From the NCBI RefSeq assembly GCF_003369915.1, contig NC_046676.1:3410001-3474000 (forward strand): a stretch of DNA of 64,000 bases, given 5' to 3'. Source of the stretch: Drosophila miranda. Lineage: Eukaryota > Arthropoda > Insecta > Diptera > Drosophilidae. Under the pieces are notes generated by a model, which was not told the DNA's origin, made no database searches, and was given only the letters and a program-made list of their open reading frames with translations. Made by a program: the position numbers and the translations under genes. This document shows positions 1 through 12,249 of this stretch, piece by piece (the first letter of the stretch is position 1; each line of letters starts with the position of its first letter).

Positions 1-1044
1 GTAACACCGGCTTATCCGTTGGGAAAATGCGTAAAGTCGGTGAAAAAGTTTAAAGATGAATCACTACACAGGAAAGCTCATTAGAGCATTAATTAAATAG
101 GGTTTTTTAATTACCCAATCCCAGGTAGAGGGGCATCATTTCCCTTCTCGGTGTTGGGATTGGGCTAAATTCAGTTATAAATTCTATTAAAGTTTTACAG
201 ATGTATTAGGAAGTTTATTTAGCGAAAACCGGTCATTTCGGACATTGCTTTATTAAGGAAGCATGGCATCTGCTCGTGAAAGGTTTGCTTTTTTGAGGCC
301 CGATAAAGTTTTTCCAAGAGATACCCAGGCTGGTATTGGCATTCAGGCATCGCTGACGCACAAAACTGACGAAATAAAGATTTCGTACGTGTATACGGCC
401 ATTTGCCCTTTTTAAGACACCTTCCACCTTGTTTAGGTTGTTAAACGATTGTGTTTACAGTAAAATCGAATGTTACCTTTACTCTGGACAAGCCACCATT
501 TCAGCATACTTGCTTTGTGGTTGAGCATGGGGACTCAGAGGTAGATAACAGTATTTACGATGCACGACCGACCCCAACCCATAAATTTTGATTTAAGAAC
601 ATTCACATTCGCTTCGTTACGCCCTGATGGAAATCAAATTATTGCGCCCGATAACCCAAAATTGAACCAAATTTATGATTGATGCAATTAAATTGCCATT
701 CTCCGAGTACGTGAACTCTCCACATATGCTACAGGTGCGTTTCTTGACAAGCTCTCTCAGAAATTGATAAAGGCATTAAAACATTGCAACAGTATAATTT
801 GAGATTATTTAAAAAATTATGCTGTATACATATTGAGAAATTAATCAATAAATTTATTGCCGGGTATCTGGAATAAGGCGTATCATCAGTGTCAAAATAT
901 GGTTTACTCATATGATGAGATATATGTACATACATATGTACGTACACAAATTTTGTACGCCATATCTTAGCAGTCAGTTTGGCCCATTGGTAACGCTAAC
1001 GGCAGATACATTTTCTGGCGAAGGTGATTGAAAGATCTGTTGTT
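1..1044. other. Intergenic, no gene recognised
   Basis: Mostly AT-rich sequence with only short open frames on either strand. None shows a domain, signal peptide or splice structure that I recognise. A short alternating motif (gtacatacatatgtacgtac, about 925-945) is typical of fly intergenic DNA. Confidence 0.5.
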
Positions 1045-1048
1045 TTTT

Positions 1049-2138
1049 ATACCCGATACTCAAAATGAGTATTGGGGTATATTAGATTTGTGGTAAAAGT
1101 GGATGTGTGTAACGTCCAGAAGGAATCGTTTCCGACCCCATAAAGTATATCTATTCTTGATCAGCATCAATAGCCGAGTCGATTGAGCCCTGTCTGTCTG
1201 TCCGTCTGTCCGTCCGTCCGTCTGTCCGTCCCCTTCAGCGCCTAGTGCTCAAAGACTATAAGAGCTAGAGCAACGTTGTTTTGGATCCAGACTTCTGTGA
1301 TATGTCACTGCTACAAAAATATTTCAAAACTTCGCCCCGCCCACTTCCGCCCCCACAAAGGACGAAAATCTGTGGCATCCACATTTTTAAAGATACGATA
1401 AAACCAAAAACGCAGAATCGTAGAGGATGACTATATGTTCTAGAATGTAAAATCTCAACCAGATCGTATAATTATTATAGCCAGAATCAAGAAAACAATT
1501 TCATTCTTTCTCGCTCTGTCTCTCTCTAACACACAGGTTTCATGGTCGGTTTTGCCAATTGCAAAATATGAGTTCAATGATCTCAGAACCTAAATAAATT
1601 TGGTATCAACACTCCTGTGATATCGAACCTTGACCGTTTCGTGTCTAAATTTCGCCACACCCCCTTCCGCCCCCGCAAAGGACGAAAATCTGGGGCATCC
1701 ACAAATCTCAGAGACTATTAAGGCTAGAGTAACCAAATTTGGTATCCGCACTTCTGTTAAATCTCACTATAAAACGTATATCTCAGAATCTCGCCCCACC
1801 CCCTTCCGCCCCCACAAAAGACGAAAATCTGTTGCATCCACAATATTGCAGATTCGAGAAAACTAAAAACGCAGAATCATAGATAATGACCATATCTATC
1901 AGACTGCTGAATCTGGATCAGATCAGATAATTTGTACAGCCAAAAGGAACAAATCAATTTGCACTGGCTACGCAGCGCCCGACGTCACGCTCAGACTGAT
2001 TTTCTGTCTCTCTCGCACGCACTCTTTGTCGTGTCGTTTAATATTAGCGGCGTCTGCCGGAGGAGAGCCATACTGACTAAGTATCGGGTATAACTGTAGA
2101 GTTGCGGTATCCGCAGCAACTCACAACGTTCCCCCTCG
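1049..2138 (+). mobile_element. DINE-1 (Helentron-like), full-length copy
   Basis: This copy starts TATACCCGATACTCAAAATG and ends in CAACGTTCCCCCTCG. Features seen here recur in the other copies. The left subterminal TATACCCGATA is matched by an inverted TATCGGGTATA near the right end. A GTCTGTCC/GTCCGTCC minisatellite core lies near 1190-1230. Internal blocks of the type CCCCTTCCGCCCCCACAAA are repeated. A right-end hairpin is formed by GAGTTGCGG and CCGCAGCAACTC, about 15 bp before the terminus. It carries no coding capacity. DINE-1/INE-1 elements are known non-autonomous Helitron relatives; the assignment rests on these ends and on remembered similarity. Confidence 0.85.
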
Positions 2139-3703
2139 TTTTAAATTGCCACGAGTCGTTTTAAGCCTGAGCTTTACGCTACACCACCAAGTCAAGTCCT
2201 TTTGGTTGAGTTCAATACGATTTTGCATTTTCTTCTTATTGTTCTTTGTTCTGTCAACAAGTTCCCACAGCTGCGTAAAGGCTGGCCCGACAATTACCAA
2301 ATTGCCAAATATATTCGCTAATTGCAATTTAGGGCGAGTTAATGCGGCGTTTGTTACCTAGAGACGTCTATTAAAATTTATTTGTTTGTCTTTGTGATTG
2401 TTGACACTTAAGAAAGTTCCCGCTTATAAAAGAATGTATGTATTCATTTCCTTCGCCAGTGAGCCGTTAACGCAAAACCTTTGTCTTTTCTAGTTATTTT
2501 TGGTTCCTTGCACTGACCAATACTTTCTAATTTGTGTATGTAAAAAGGGTAGTGCTAAAAACTAAAGGCGATTATTTTAGCTATCATTTATTTATACACT
2601 ACCGACTAGAATATGGATATATTGCTAGTGGCTGATTTCGCTGATCCACATATGTACATATGTACACTAGTATATACTTTATGGGGAATATACTTTTATA
2701 TGCTTCCTTTTGTGATTTTGAAAATGTGGATTTGACGAGCTTTTAGGTGAAACTGCAAGGGTATTTTAAGTTCCGTCTAATCAGAGCTAACCATCAATTG
2801 GGGACGTACTAATGAAAAGTAAATATGACTCATTAGCTGACATAAAAGTACATTTTTGCATTCTGTGCTCCACATAAAGAAATTACAGAGCAAAACAAAG
2901 TTAAACTACACCTGAATTAGGAACATGACTGTTCGTTGGGAGCACAGACGACCAACATCAGCGTTGGTCCGGTTACAAATTACACCAGCAAACCTCAGTA
3001 AACAGCAGACTCCCCAAAAAAAAAAGGTTAAAATGAGTAGAAAGCATGCCCAAGGACCACAAATTTCAGTGAAGCAGGTGTAGCAGTCTCAGGAAAATAG
3101 AACGATGCGATAGTATTTACGTGGTTCGTCCGCAGACCACCTCTGTAATAATGCCGACAACTCTAAGGGTCAGCAAGACCTCCCGCCTCTGGGAGTCCAA
3201 GGGCGTTTCAACAAAACATGTGGACGTGTGACATATGACTGCAGACACTGTGGGGGTGGTGTGGTTTGTGGGTAATCTGACTAAAATACAGCAAAAGTTT
3301 AAGCACACCCGTACCGGAGTGGGTCAACGTTTTGATCTTTAGAGGTGAAAATTATGCATTATTTATTTGCATAATTTAACCATAAATTTAAATTAATATA
3401 TCGGTGCTATCAGACAGCATTAATATTTCCTTTTACAAGAAATGTGATATATTTCATAAATCGGAATAAATGTGACTTCTTTTAGTCACACATGAAGCAA
3501 ACCAAAACGTGTATTATGATCATTATATATCACATAATATATATGTATACATAGATCACAAGAAAATTTGTTATTCCTATTATGTATGAAAATTTACTCA
3601 TTGCCCTAATTTCTGGGTATATAATTAAATATATTTTTTAACAAAAATTGCTTACAGCTGAGCCCACAAAGCACTTTATCATTTAGCGATTTCTTTTTAT
3701 TCT
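2139..3703. other. Intergenic, no gene recognised
   Basis: The sequence is AT-rich with a few short open frames (the longest about 70 codons) and no recognisable domain. A slightly more GC-rich patch at 3110-3320 contains a short Cys-rich reading on the + strand but has stops on both sides. I see nothing I can name. Confidence 0.4.
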
Positions 3704-4402
3704 TCAGTACCAATTATTGACAGATTTCCCTGCGGTACTGCCAGAGAGCCAATGCCCAAATCCAATCGTTTCTACATTGGAGGGCGAAAAATTATTGTTT
3801 CCCGATCCAATAGTAGAGAGTGGATTACCAACTCCCGGGTGCGCGTTTCTTGTGAAGTGACCAAGCTTGGCCGCCTCATGTTCGGTTTTCTGGATTTCCG
3901 CAGCAGCTGCATGAGCAGCAGCATGTGCCACAGCTGCCTTTGAGGCAGCAAGACGCTGCTGTATCGCCTCAGAACGTTGAATCGCAGCCGCCGCCTGAGA
4001 CTTTTGCTTCAGTATTACTGCCTGAGTTTGTCTTTCCGTGGCGATGCGTTGCTGATTTAACACGTTTTCCTTAGCCGCTTGTAAATGCTGCTGCGCTATA
4101 AGAACATTGGCTGAGGCCTGCTTAGCTACCGAAATAGCGTGTGCAACTTCGTTGGGTGTCGGCCCGATTCCCAGCGAGGTGTGTCCCCCACTCCAAGTGG
4201 GCCAACCAAGGTTCCAAGGCCCTCCGCTCAAAGCTCGCGGGCCACTCGTTATAGCCCATGGAATGCTGGCTTCGTCCAAAGCGAGACTCCGCTTTTCTAA
4301 CGGCTTGGAGCTGGAAGCACACCAGGCACCAGCAGTTAGAACAATTAGTAGAAGCATCAATGGCATAGTGGACCGGCAGCTTCGTGTCTTTGTGAAATGC
4401 AT
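3704..4402 (-). CDS. Secreted Ala/Gln-rich protein, family not recognised
   Basis: A single-exon frame of 232 codons. Residues about 13-29 form a hydrophobic signal peptide (MPLMLLLIVLTAGAWCASS), preceded by a short basic stretch; a second Met at residue 13 is an alternative start. The mature part has a Gly/Pro/Trp-rich segment (GPWNLGWPTWSGGHTSLG, about 61-78). A long Ala/Gln-rich, probably helical region follows (about 85-175), with many AAA and QQ patches. The tail is Gly/Ser/Asn-rich and ends NNWY. This layout resembles extracellular matrix, cuticle or eggshell proteins of insects, but I cannot place it in a named family. A TATA box and initiator lie just upstream, as in strongly and tissue-specifically transcribed fly genes. 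The antisense open frame at 4107-4430 is a by-product of the repetitive codons. Confidence 0.7.
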   Translation of the reverse strand: MHFTKTRSCRSTMPLMLLLIVLTAGAWCASSSKPLEKRSLALDEASIPWAITSGPRALSGGPWNLGWPTWSGGHTSLGIGPTPNEVAHAISVAKQASANVLIAQQHLQAAKENVLNQQRIATERQTQAVILKQKSQAAAAIQRSEAIQQRLAASKAAVAHAAAHAAAAEIQKTEHEAAKLGHFTRNAHPGVGNPLSTIGSGNNNFSPSNVETIGFGHWLSGSTAGKSVNNWY

Positions 4403-4425
4403 TCTTTTGAGGACAACTGAGTTAT

Positions 4426-4460
4426 GCTGAGCTTTGAGCTGTTAGCATTACTATTTATAC
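4426..4460 (-). promoter_or_regulatory. TATA box and initiator of the Ala-rich secreted protein gene
   Basis: On the minus strand GTATAAATAG occupies 4460-4451. An initiator-like CTCAGC lies at 4431-4426, placing its A about 31 bp after the first T of TATA, the canonical spacing. A second initiator-like TCAGTT lies at 4420-4415. The 5' UTR would be about 25 nt. This is inferred from motif and spacing only. Confidence 0.55.
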
Positions 4461-5182
4461 ATAGCTTGGCCTCCTCTGCAATCGGGAAAAGTATCAACAA
4501 TTACTCACGTAGGAGCGGCGTTATTTGAACGTTTAGTAATAATTTGTAAGCTTTCGCTCTTTCAAATTTTTTTGGTGCTTTTTGGCAAGTACCTTACTTA
4601 CATTTGCCGGAAATGAAAGGGTGCTTTAATAATCCTTATTATTTCAGACCAGTTTTCAAATTGGTCAAAAAGTGAATCGCCATAAAGTTTTTCACTGTTA
4701 CGTAAGACGTCTACAAAATGAATTTGTCTGTTCTGCGTACTGGACCTGCTGATGAGCTGTCGACTCATGGCTGAAATAAAGCTGCCTTTGTAAAGTATTT
4801 TTATTGTGAAAAGGTAATTATATCAGCGGCGCCATGAATGTACGTGACCAAAAAGGTATTATTCTGTCAAACACCTGTGCATGGAAGGACAAACTTAAAC
4901 CTTTTCTGTTCAGCTGCCATTGCAAAATGTTTGCCGTTCATTCTACCCACTTTAATTACCATTAATGCAAGCAACAGCATCGAATTAATTCTGAGGAGTC
5001 ATTATCTGGGGAATATTGTATTTAATGATTTCCATTTTTATTTATTTAGCATAGCGCATTTGGTAGTCAATTTCTTCTCGGGAAACAAATATTATGAATA
5101 GATACAATCTAACTCTGCAGTATTTATGCTGACTCGCAATGAACTTATTCTATTGCAGAGATATAGGTAAAAGGACATCAAA

Positions 5183-5901
5183 ATGTGGAATGCGAATCAG
5201 CTCCCTACACAGCCGCGACAATTTTATTTGGGGCTCTTATTGATTACGATTTGCGCGGTGCTGTCCGAGGACGTATGTGCAGTGCCCACCGATCAATCGT
5301 ATGTTGAAAACACGCATGGGCAAGACGGCGGAGGTCTGTACCCCCATATCCAATAGCTTCATATATTATATTTGTAATTGTTTAACCTTACAGGTATGCA
5401 AGCATTGCAAAAAAGGCCCGCCTTCTTTGTGGGAAGTCGCTACGGGCGGTCCAGCGGCAACACTGTCACCGGCGGTGGGGCAACTAGTGTTGGTAGCTCG
5501 AAAACGCGACGTCTCATAATTGTACCACGAAATGATCGTTTTTTTCTTGGCTCTCGATATGGAAAACGGAACGGAGAGTATTTGTCCCCATACGAACAAA
5601 ACAGCCTAAGCCTGGCCCTCAGCAAAGACTCGTCACAGGATGTGGAGCAACAGACATCAAACACCAACAGCAGGTTACGGCCATCCCTTATGTCGTGCGT
5701 CTACACAGGCATCAGCAATTACTATCGTTGTAAAGGGTAAGTTTATCTATAGAAATAAATGTACAGGGATTTGGCATTTCACTGAACATGGATATTATAT
5801 TTATTAAACACAGCAGTGACCATCACTCTGCAGTTGATGAAATTCTCGATTCCACAAGCATGGCAGAAAGTGATGGTGATACAAACAACGTCATCAACTG
5901 A
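5183..5901 (+). CDS. RYa: RYamide neuropeptide precursor
   Basis: Three exons by GT-AG junctions: 5183-5333, 5394-5736 and 5814-5901, giving 193 aa. The N-terminus has a hydrophobic signal sequence (FYLGLLLITICAVLS). Two amidated peptides are encoded. PAFFVGSRY follows a KR site and is followed by GR (residues about 59-69). NDRFFLGSRY follows a single Arg and is followed by GKR (about 97-109). D. melanogaster RYamides have the same FFVxSRY and FFLGSRY cores, so identification is firm. The Gly after each RY is the amide donor. The C-terminal part has two Cys and an acidic tail, as expected for a spacer/companion peptide. The product is a secreted ligand for the RYamide receptor in neurons. The gene lies between the Ala-rich secreted protein gene and the METTL25-like gene, both on the opposite strand. 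Confidence 0.92.
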
Positions 5902-6908
5902 GGAAGGAAATCATAAAGAACAAAGAAAAAGAAAAATGCTGGCGATTCATTGACAAACATTCAGAGCTTGTAGTGGCACATGCTTCTATGACATTTAATA
6001 CGATTCTTGCTATCCAATTGCTTTTCTGCGATTTACTAAACCTACAAGCAAAAAGGTATTAAAACTTTTCAAAGGGGCTGGAAAAAGTTTTAATATTTAA
6101 CAAATTGATAGATACCCAATGTCGATGTGCCATTAAATTATGGGCAGCTACATTATTTAGTATTTACCGAATTAAAATATTTTAATATGTTGAAATCCGA
6201 ATTAAGGCGCGCACACGCTCACTGTAAAAATATACATATAGTATATATATACATAATACGTTTTATTTATGAAAAGGTACAGTACATGCAACAAACATTT
6301 ATAATAATATTCAATAAATGCAGTTGAAAAAACCAGATGTCTTTTTGGAAATTTTAGCTTATGGGTATTTCTCTGAGACCTATGTATTTCTGTAGGTATC
6401 GAAACAAAGGCTGCGCATTCATATAAAACTCTGTCATTGTATAACTAAAGCAATTACATTTGGATGATGCAATTCCCTCACGAATCAGTTCCCCTATGAA
6501 CATACTTCCATGTGTATGTGGGTCATGTATACCTAGAGTCACAAGAAATTTAATTACCATAGACTCACCCGCACCGCTCTGGCTGCGTAATGAGCAAAAA
6601 GACTGAGCACTTACTCGTAAAATGCTTCCTTAAACAATAAATGCAAAATAAAAAAAAAAGTACATGCTCAGAGCTGTACACCATACACCATCTTCCGCAG
6701 CTCACATTGATTTTAATTGATGACAACAGACAGTGGTATTTTTATATAAGGGCCATCCACCTACAGCATTGCTTAAACTCAAAATTTAAACAACAAAAAA
6801 CAGAGTGCCTGCTAATTGTATTAGTGTTTGTGCGCAGGCAGCACAGCCATCTAAATTTCTGACATACGGCCAAAAGGACACGCAAGCTTCCAGAAGTTTT
6901 GGCCCGCA
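5902..6908. other. Intergenic, 3' flank of RYa and of the METTL25-like gene
   Basis: AT-rich DNA. A 68-codon minus-strand frame at 6354-6560 reads MVIKFLVTLG near its start and follows a GAGES-like stretch, but I recognise no family and see no clear splice partners. Candidate AATAAA signals occur (for example around 6310-6316 on the + strand). Confidence 0.4.
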
Positions 6909-8377
6909 TTAGGACAACTTTTCAGCAACCAGAACGTGGCATCGAGGCGATACCTCCTCATCAAGCAATTTTTCATATCGCACCCTGACATGCACTTTAT
7001 GTTCGGCAGCAGCTTCCTGAAGATAACACAACCGGTCAAATAATATCACGTTCTCACAGAGCTTCTAAATAATTCAAAAACAAGCCGCTAATCATTTTAT
7101 GAATAAGTTAAGTAAAATCGCAAATCCATTACCTGCATGGCTGTCTGCAAGCATTGCAAAGCTTCAGCTAGACGGGGACCCTGTTTATCGGTGTATTTGT
7201 CGCTTATTGCTATAAAACGCGTTTTGTGTGTAGGTTGCCACTCTAGCGGAGCGCCTGTCTCCTTTGAGAACAACTGAAATTTTCTCACTATCTCCCAAAA
7301 TGCATCCTGATTTTCATGAGACGGAAGGATACACTTTTTTGGTTTTACCAATTCATTTGAGTGTCGAACGGAATCCGCCAGTGCACGCGTGTACATCTGA
7401 TCTCCGTGCTCAGCGTGTTCTTCGTAACTTGTTCGCCGCCAGCGAGCACGCGTTTGTTGGCATGCTAGTCTAAGAAATGGACGATTAAGATATAATTCTG
7501 TTTTACATGCTTCTACCGCCTTGCGCATGGCAATGCTAAGCGGAAAATTTACGAAATTAGGCTGATCAGTGCTATTAACTCCCCCGTCAACAGACTGCAA
7601 AGCTAATTTGTGGTAACAACAGGGCATAATGTGAAGACTTCGCACACGATCCATTTTCAAAAATAATCGCATTGCGTTAATACTCAAATCCGCACAAGCA
7701 TGCAAGCCTATTATCATCATAGATTTCACCTCCAAGAAGCCGTTATTTTTCGCTAGAGCCAGTGAGTGTGTGTCGATATAAGCCCCTGAGTCAGCGTCAA
7801 CATATTTTTGCTGGTAGCTAATTGACTTTGTGGCTGCCGATGGTAACCACTGACGACACCGGCTACGTGCCGCCTCCACTCGTGTTTCATCTGCTTCCAA
7901 TCCAAGTATAGAGCAATTTGGGTCCAGTTCGTATAATGCTTGACTTAGATAGCCCAATCCTGAACCCAAGTCAACCAAAATTTGCTCGTTTAGGCAATGA
8001 GTGTAAATGTGAGTGGCAAAATGTTTGATTTCATGCTGTTTTTTTGTCGATATCCTGCGCTTACTGGTGGTTTGGCGTCCCGTTACTTCGAAAAAGCTGT
8101 GGTCGAAAGTTTCTTTTGGTGTCAGAGAAGCCAGATTTTTCCGGAAGCTTAATAATGATGTGGGGAAAGCGTCCAAGTTCTCGTGAATAAATGGAAATTC
8201 ATTAAGCTTTTCGTTTGATACTGCAAGAAAATAGTTTTTCATATCCAGCGGCATTGATTCTATTGAAACAAGACATTCTGTGTTGGCTTTGCGATAAACC
8301 CAGGAGTAGGAACTCAAAAAATCGACTACTGATTCGAAATACTTCTCAGGATTGGAAAACGTGTTGGGCATGGCCAT
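6909..8377 (-). CDS. METTL25/RRNAD1-type methyltransferase-like protein
   Basis: Two exons: 8377-7133 and 7064-6909, joined across a 68-bp GT-AG intron in phase 0. The protein is 466 aa. A Rossmann SAM-binding motif I (LVDLGSGLGYLSQAL, residues about 134-148) is followed by an acidic motif II (GLEADETR, about 159-166). A central MPCCYHKL segment is characteristic of the METTL25 family. The second exon restores the conserved family end (CENVILFDRLCYLQEA ... HVLVAEKLS). The first exon read alone runs into a spurious tail, which is why splicing is needed. The family is a putative SAM-dependent methyltransferase; its substrate is not established from sequence. The next gene (PITRM1-like) lies 248 bp upstream on the same strand. 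Confidence 0.88.
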
Positions 8378-8625
8378 TTCTAAGGGATAAAAAAGATAGA
8401 AAAATGTAATATTATTTTTCCACTTTATTTAGCTACTAATATTTTTACATAGTACATGTACTATACATATTAATATTTAACAAAAGTGAAACACATCGTC
8501 TTAAACTTCCATTAAGGAAATACATCGAAATAACAACAATGGATTTATGATGGGTGGCTGAAAAAGTATGAAAAAGTCTTCCTACGGATATTTTTGAGAA
8601 CAGTCGAAATTTTAAATACGAATAT

Positions 8626-11600
8626 CTAGGCTATGATTTTCCATTTCTGACTAGTTTCCAGTTCCAAACTTTCATTGGCTGGTCCCAAAATGCATTTTCC
8701 ATAATTTTTTGATTTCTCCTTAAAGTAACGTTCAATCACGTCGTGGAGTTCGTCAATAGTTATAGATAGCATTCGAGAGCGATATTTCACAAACATCTCT
8801 TGCGATACTTCATACAAGAAATAATCAATCCCAATATTTCCGGGTGCAATTGGCGAGTCCAGCTGCTGTAGTACTCCGAGTTTCGCCTCAAATAAGGCCT
8901 GCTGATCAATCTTACTCTCCGAATGCAACCACTCATATGTTTTTTCAAACGCATCTAGCGTTTTTGTGGAATGGGGGTCACGATAGCTATAGAAGCTAAA
9001 AATTCCATCTGAACTTATCTTAGCGCCCGCTCCGTAGGCCCCATTCTGTTCGCGAACCACAGGCAGAAGATACTTAGCCGACACAAGCTTGGCAAGAACG
9101 CGCAATGTGGGATGATCTTTATGCAAATATGGTACTGCAAAGAATGCTTTTGCACAGTAGTTGACTGGTATGTTCATGAGGTATTGTTGACAGCTTGGAG
9201 GTAAGAGTGTAATTTCGCTACTCTCATTCGTTTTTTCTAGAGTGGACAATGTCCCCAAAAAATTCTTCAAATGTTCTAAGGCCGTTGGTAGGTATGATTC
9301 TGAGCTGTTGATGGCTACACGCATATTGCTCTTATTAAAAACCTTTGTGCCTATTGACTTTAACTGGTCCCGAATGTCCGCAGTGTTGTTTTTCTGCACA
9401 AAATTCTTCATGAAATCTATGTGATCAACTCCTGATAACAGAGACTTCAATTTACTTGCATTACTAACTAACGCTGCCGCTCCTAACATAGCGTATAAGT
9501 GACCAGAGCTAGCGATGCCTATTGATATATTGGATATGTAGTTTTCAATAAGCATTTTCAGACGGTCCGTGTCTTCAAGCTTAAAGTTTCGCAGCAAATC
9601 TTGGCACAGTAAAAACATATCAGGCACATTTTTATCTAGTGCATGTGTTGTCATCATCAAGCTCAGCCGGTAGCTTTTGGCGTCTTCAACATTTTCGACG
9701 AAATTTAACTTGAAGTCAATTCCAGCAGTCTTAGAGAGTACGAGTTTGTCAAATTCACGGAAATCATGCTGGGTGGTTCCCATGTCATTGATAATATTGC
9801 AAAATAATGGTACGAGCTTTACTTCATCTTCACTCAGACCAGTTATATTAAATAGACATTTAAAATAAGTAATCTCGTTGGTCGGAACTTTGCAAATTTG
9901 AGTTTGAACTTCTTCAATAGTTTGGATGCTTAACTTTGGCCAATTCGGTGACTTCTTCACATCGCTAAGCGTAAGACAGGGCAAAAGTTCAGTATTCGGT
10001 GCAGCCTTTTGAGAGGCGTCCAATTTCAACCCATTCTGATATATTTTTTCCAACTTTTCATTATCGAGCGCACTAGTTTTCTGCTTTAGCATTTCCAATT
10101 CAGCCTGTTTAAAGTTTTCCTCGTACAACTCGTCAGGCGACATCGTAAGTGTAAGTTTGTGCGAATTATTTACAAAATATGTGTTCATTTTTTCTTGGAA
10201 ATAATTCTTATTCTGCCTTAAACATGTTCGCAGCCTTGCTATCATATCCGAAACTCGAAGGTTGCTAACTACATCGCCATCATGGTTCCAAAGTGCTGTT
10301 GAGTTAAATAACAAAGCATTGCCAAAATGTGGACTTTGATGTTTTAGTGACAATTCAAGATTATGGAGAATACTTTCTACATGTTGGGACTCAAATCCCT
10401 CTTTCATAGCTTTGCATATAGTTTGGCTAAAGATGTCGTTGAATTTTTTGAATTCTTCAACACGCAGGTCTTGCAACCCCACAACGAATGCCGTATCCTT
10501 GGTGTCTGAAGAATACCCTGTACTCTGGTTGTAGCCCCCGGAAAAGTTTGGTTCTATTAGGCTCTTGTAAAAGGCAGAGTTAGGTCCACGGATCAATATT
10601 TCGGATAGGACCTTTAATTCAAAGGTTTCCTGTATGTTGGTCATGTCGCACATAAGCACAGCAATGGCAATTTGGTTCTGTCGATCAAAAGCAGCGCCCA
10701 TATTGTCCAGTCTGCTGGAAATGTGTACATGCCGTGGCTGTGACCATCGCGGTTGTAGAGGGATACGGCTATAAGAGTTGTCTACTCTGGTGTGCAGAGA
10801 TAAATATTCTTTATCAATAAGCGAGAGGGTCTTTGTCAAATCGAAAGAACCATAAGAGTATACACGGGCGTTACTTGGATGATAATATTTGCGATGGAAC
10901 TCAATTAAATCCGTGTGCGTTAATTTGGGTATCTCCAATGGATTTCCTCCGGATACATGTCCATACGTGTGGTCGGGTAAAATATTATTTAGGAGATTCT
11001 GTCCAAAAACCAAAGAGTTCTCCGAAAACGCGCCTTTCATTTCATTATAAACCACACCCTTGATGACCAGTTCAGACTTCCGATTATGTAATTCCTTGTT
11101 CTCTAATCGCCAACCCTCTTGAAGAAAATCCAAATACGCAAGATTAGGGCTATAATAAAGAATTTTCAATATTTTTTTTATGTTTTAACATATGTATGTG
11201 GACTTACCTAAAAACCGCATCCAAGTAAATACGCTGTAAATTCCTAAAGTCCACTTCATTCATGGTTGAAAAAGGATAGAGTGTGTAATCTGGACCTGTC
11301 ATGGCATTCATGAACGTGGCTACAGAGCGATTAAGCATCTTGAAGAATGGGTCACGGACGGGATAGTTTTTTGAGCCACATAACGCTAGATGTTCCAAAA
11401 TATGCGGAAGACCAGTGGAGTCAAAAGGTGTTGTCCGAAAATTGATCGAGAAAACATTGTTTGCGTCATTTCGATCGATATGCCATAGTTCCGTGCCAGT
11501 TCCTTCATGTCGCAGTGTATAGGACGTAAGATCAAAGTCAGGTATTCGTTCGACGCGTTCACATTGGAACCCATGATACAGCTTGCCTTCATTAAATTTG

Positions 11601-11788
11601 TATTCATGCTGCTGTATTAAATGTGGGACTTCAAGCTGAGCTGGGGACGCTACATTCGCTTCCTTTGGCTTTGCACCGCTCAACATGTCATCAAAAGAGG
11701 ACACCGATTTGCAATTTGTTCTTCGTTGAGCACGCAACACATTCGTTCTATGCGGAGCCAATTTCAAAAATTTCAACCGTGATAACAT
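8626..11788 (-). CDS. Mitochondrial presequence protease (PITRM1/PreP, M16C)
   Basis: Two exons: 11788-11208 and 11149-8626, separated by a 58-bp GT-AG intron, giving 1,034 aa, the usual length for PITRM1. The inverted zinc motif HILEH (residues 129-133) supplies two His ligands and the catalytic Glu, and GVVYNEMKG (Glu about 230) supplies the distal ligand. Other family blocks are [17 protein letters not shown] and, across the junction, [20 protein letters not shown]. The N-terminus is rich in Arg, Leu and Ser with few acidic residues, as for a mitochondrial targeting peptide. The expected role is degradation of cleaved presequences and other unstructured peptides in the matrix. No stops or frameshifts interrupt it, so the gene looks functional. 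It is transcribed in the same direction as the METTL25-like gene downstream. Confidence 0.95.
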
Positions 11789-12249
11789 TGTATTTGGCTA
11801 CAAATGATAAACACACAATATAAAAATTCAGATGATTCGCAGATGAAACCATCAGACAGAATAACTAGTAAACAATTAAAATGGCAACACGCGATTGAGC
11901 TGCAGTTACATCAGCCGGAATCCATTGAATTCACATATGTAAATTTGTTATTTTCTATGTTATAAATGAGTTCCGATGACAATATTTTCAGAAAAATAAA
12001 TATACACATATCGAGTTACTAAATTGATTTAACTTACCTATGAAACAAACAAGATTATTTTTAGTTTATAAATTCAACAAAATTTTTCTGGACTAGAATA
12101 TGTGTGACCAAGTCTTTTTAAGGAGACGATTATAGTTATCGGTATCAGCTGTTTATATATATGAATCAGTGCTGCCATTTTAGCCTATTTAAGGTTAGAT
12201 CTACTTATTGGAAAACTGAAATGATTAGTCCCTTGGCAGAATACAGATG
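11789..12249. other. PITRM1-like 5' flank, AT-rich
   Basis: This would hold the PITRM1-like promoter. I see no TATA box at a convincing distance and no other gene. Sequence from about 12250 onward is transposon-derived. Confidence 0.4.

Noticed and set aside
1190-1232. GTCTGTCC/GTCCGTCC arrays, repeated at many places, looked at as CRISPR-like or satellite DNA.
   Set aside because: They are the internal minisatellite of DINE-1 copies; there are no unique spacers and the genome is eukaryotic.
4107-4430. A 107-codon + strand frame overlapping the Ala-rich protein gene.
   Set aside because: It is antisense to a gene with a signal peptide, TATA box and initiator; the frame is a by-product of biased codons.
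6354-6560. A 68-codon minus frame with a GAGES-like stretch just upstream, considered as a P-loop protein exon.
   Set aside because: The P-loop Lys is missing and no family or neighbouring exons could be identified.
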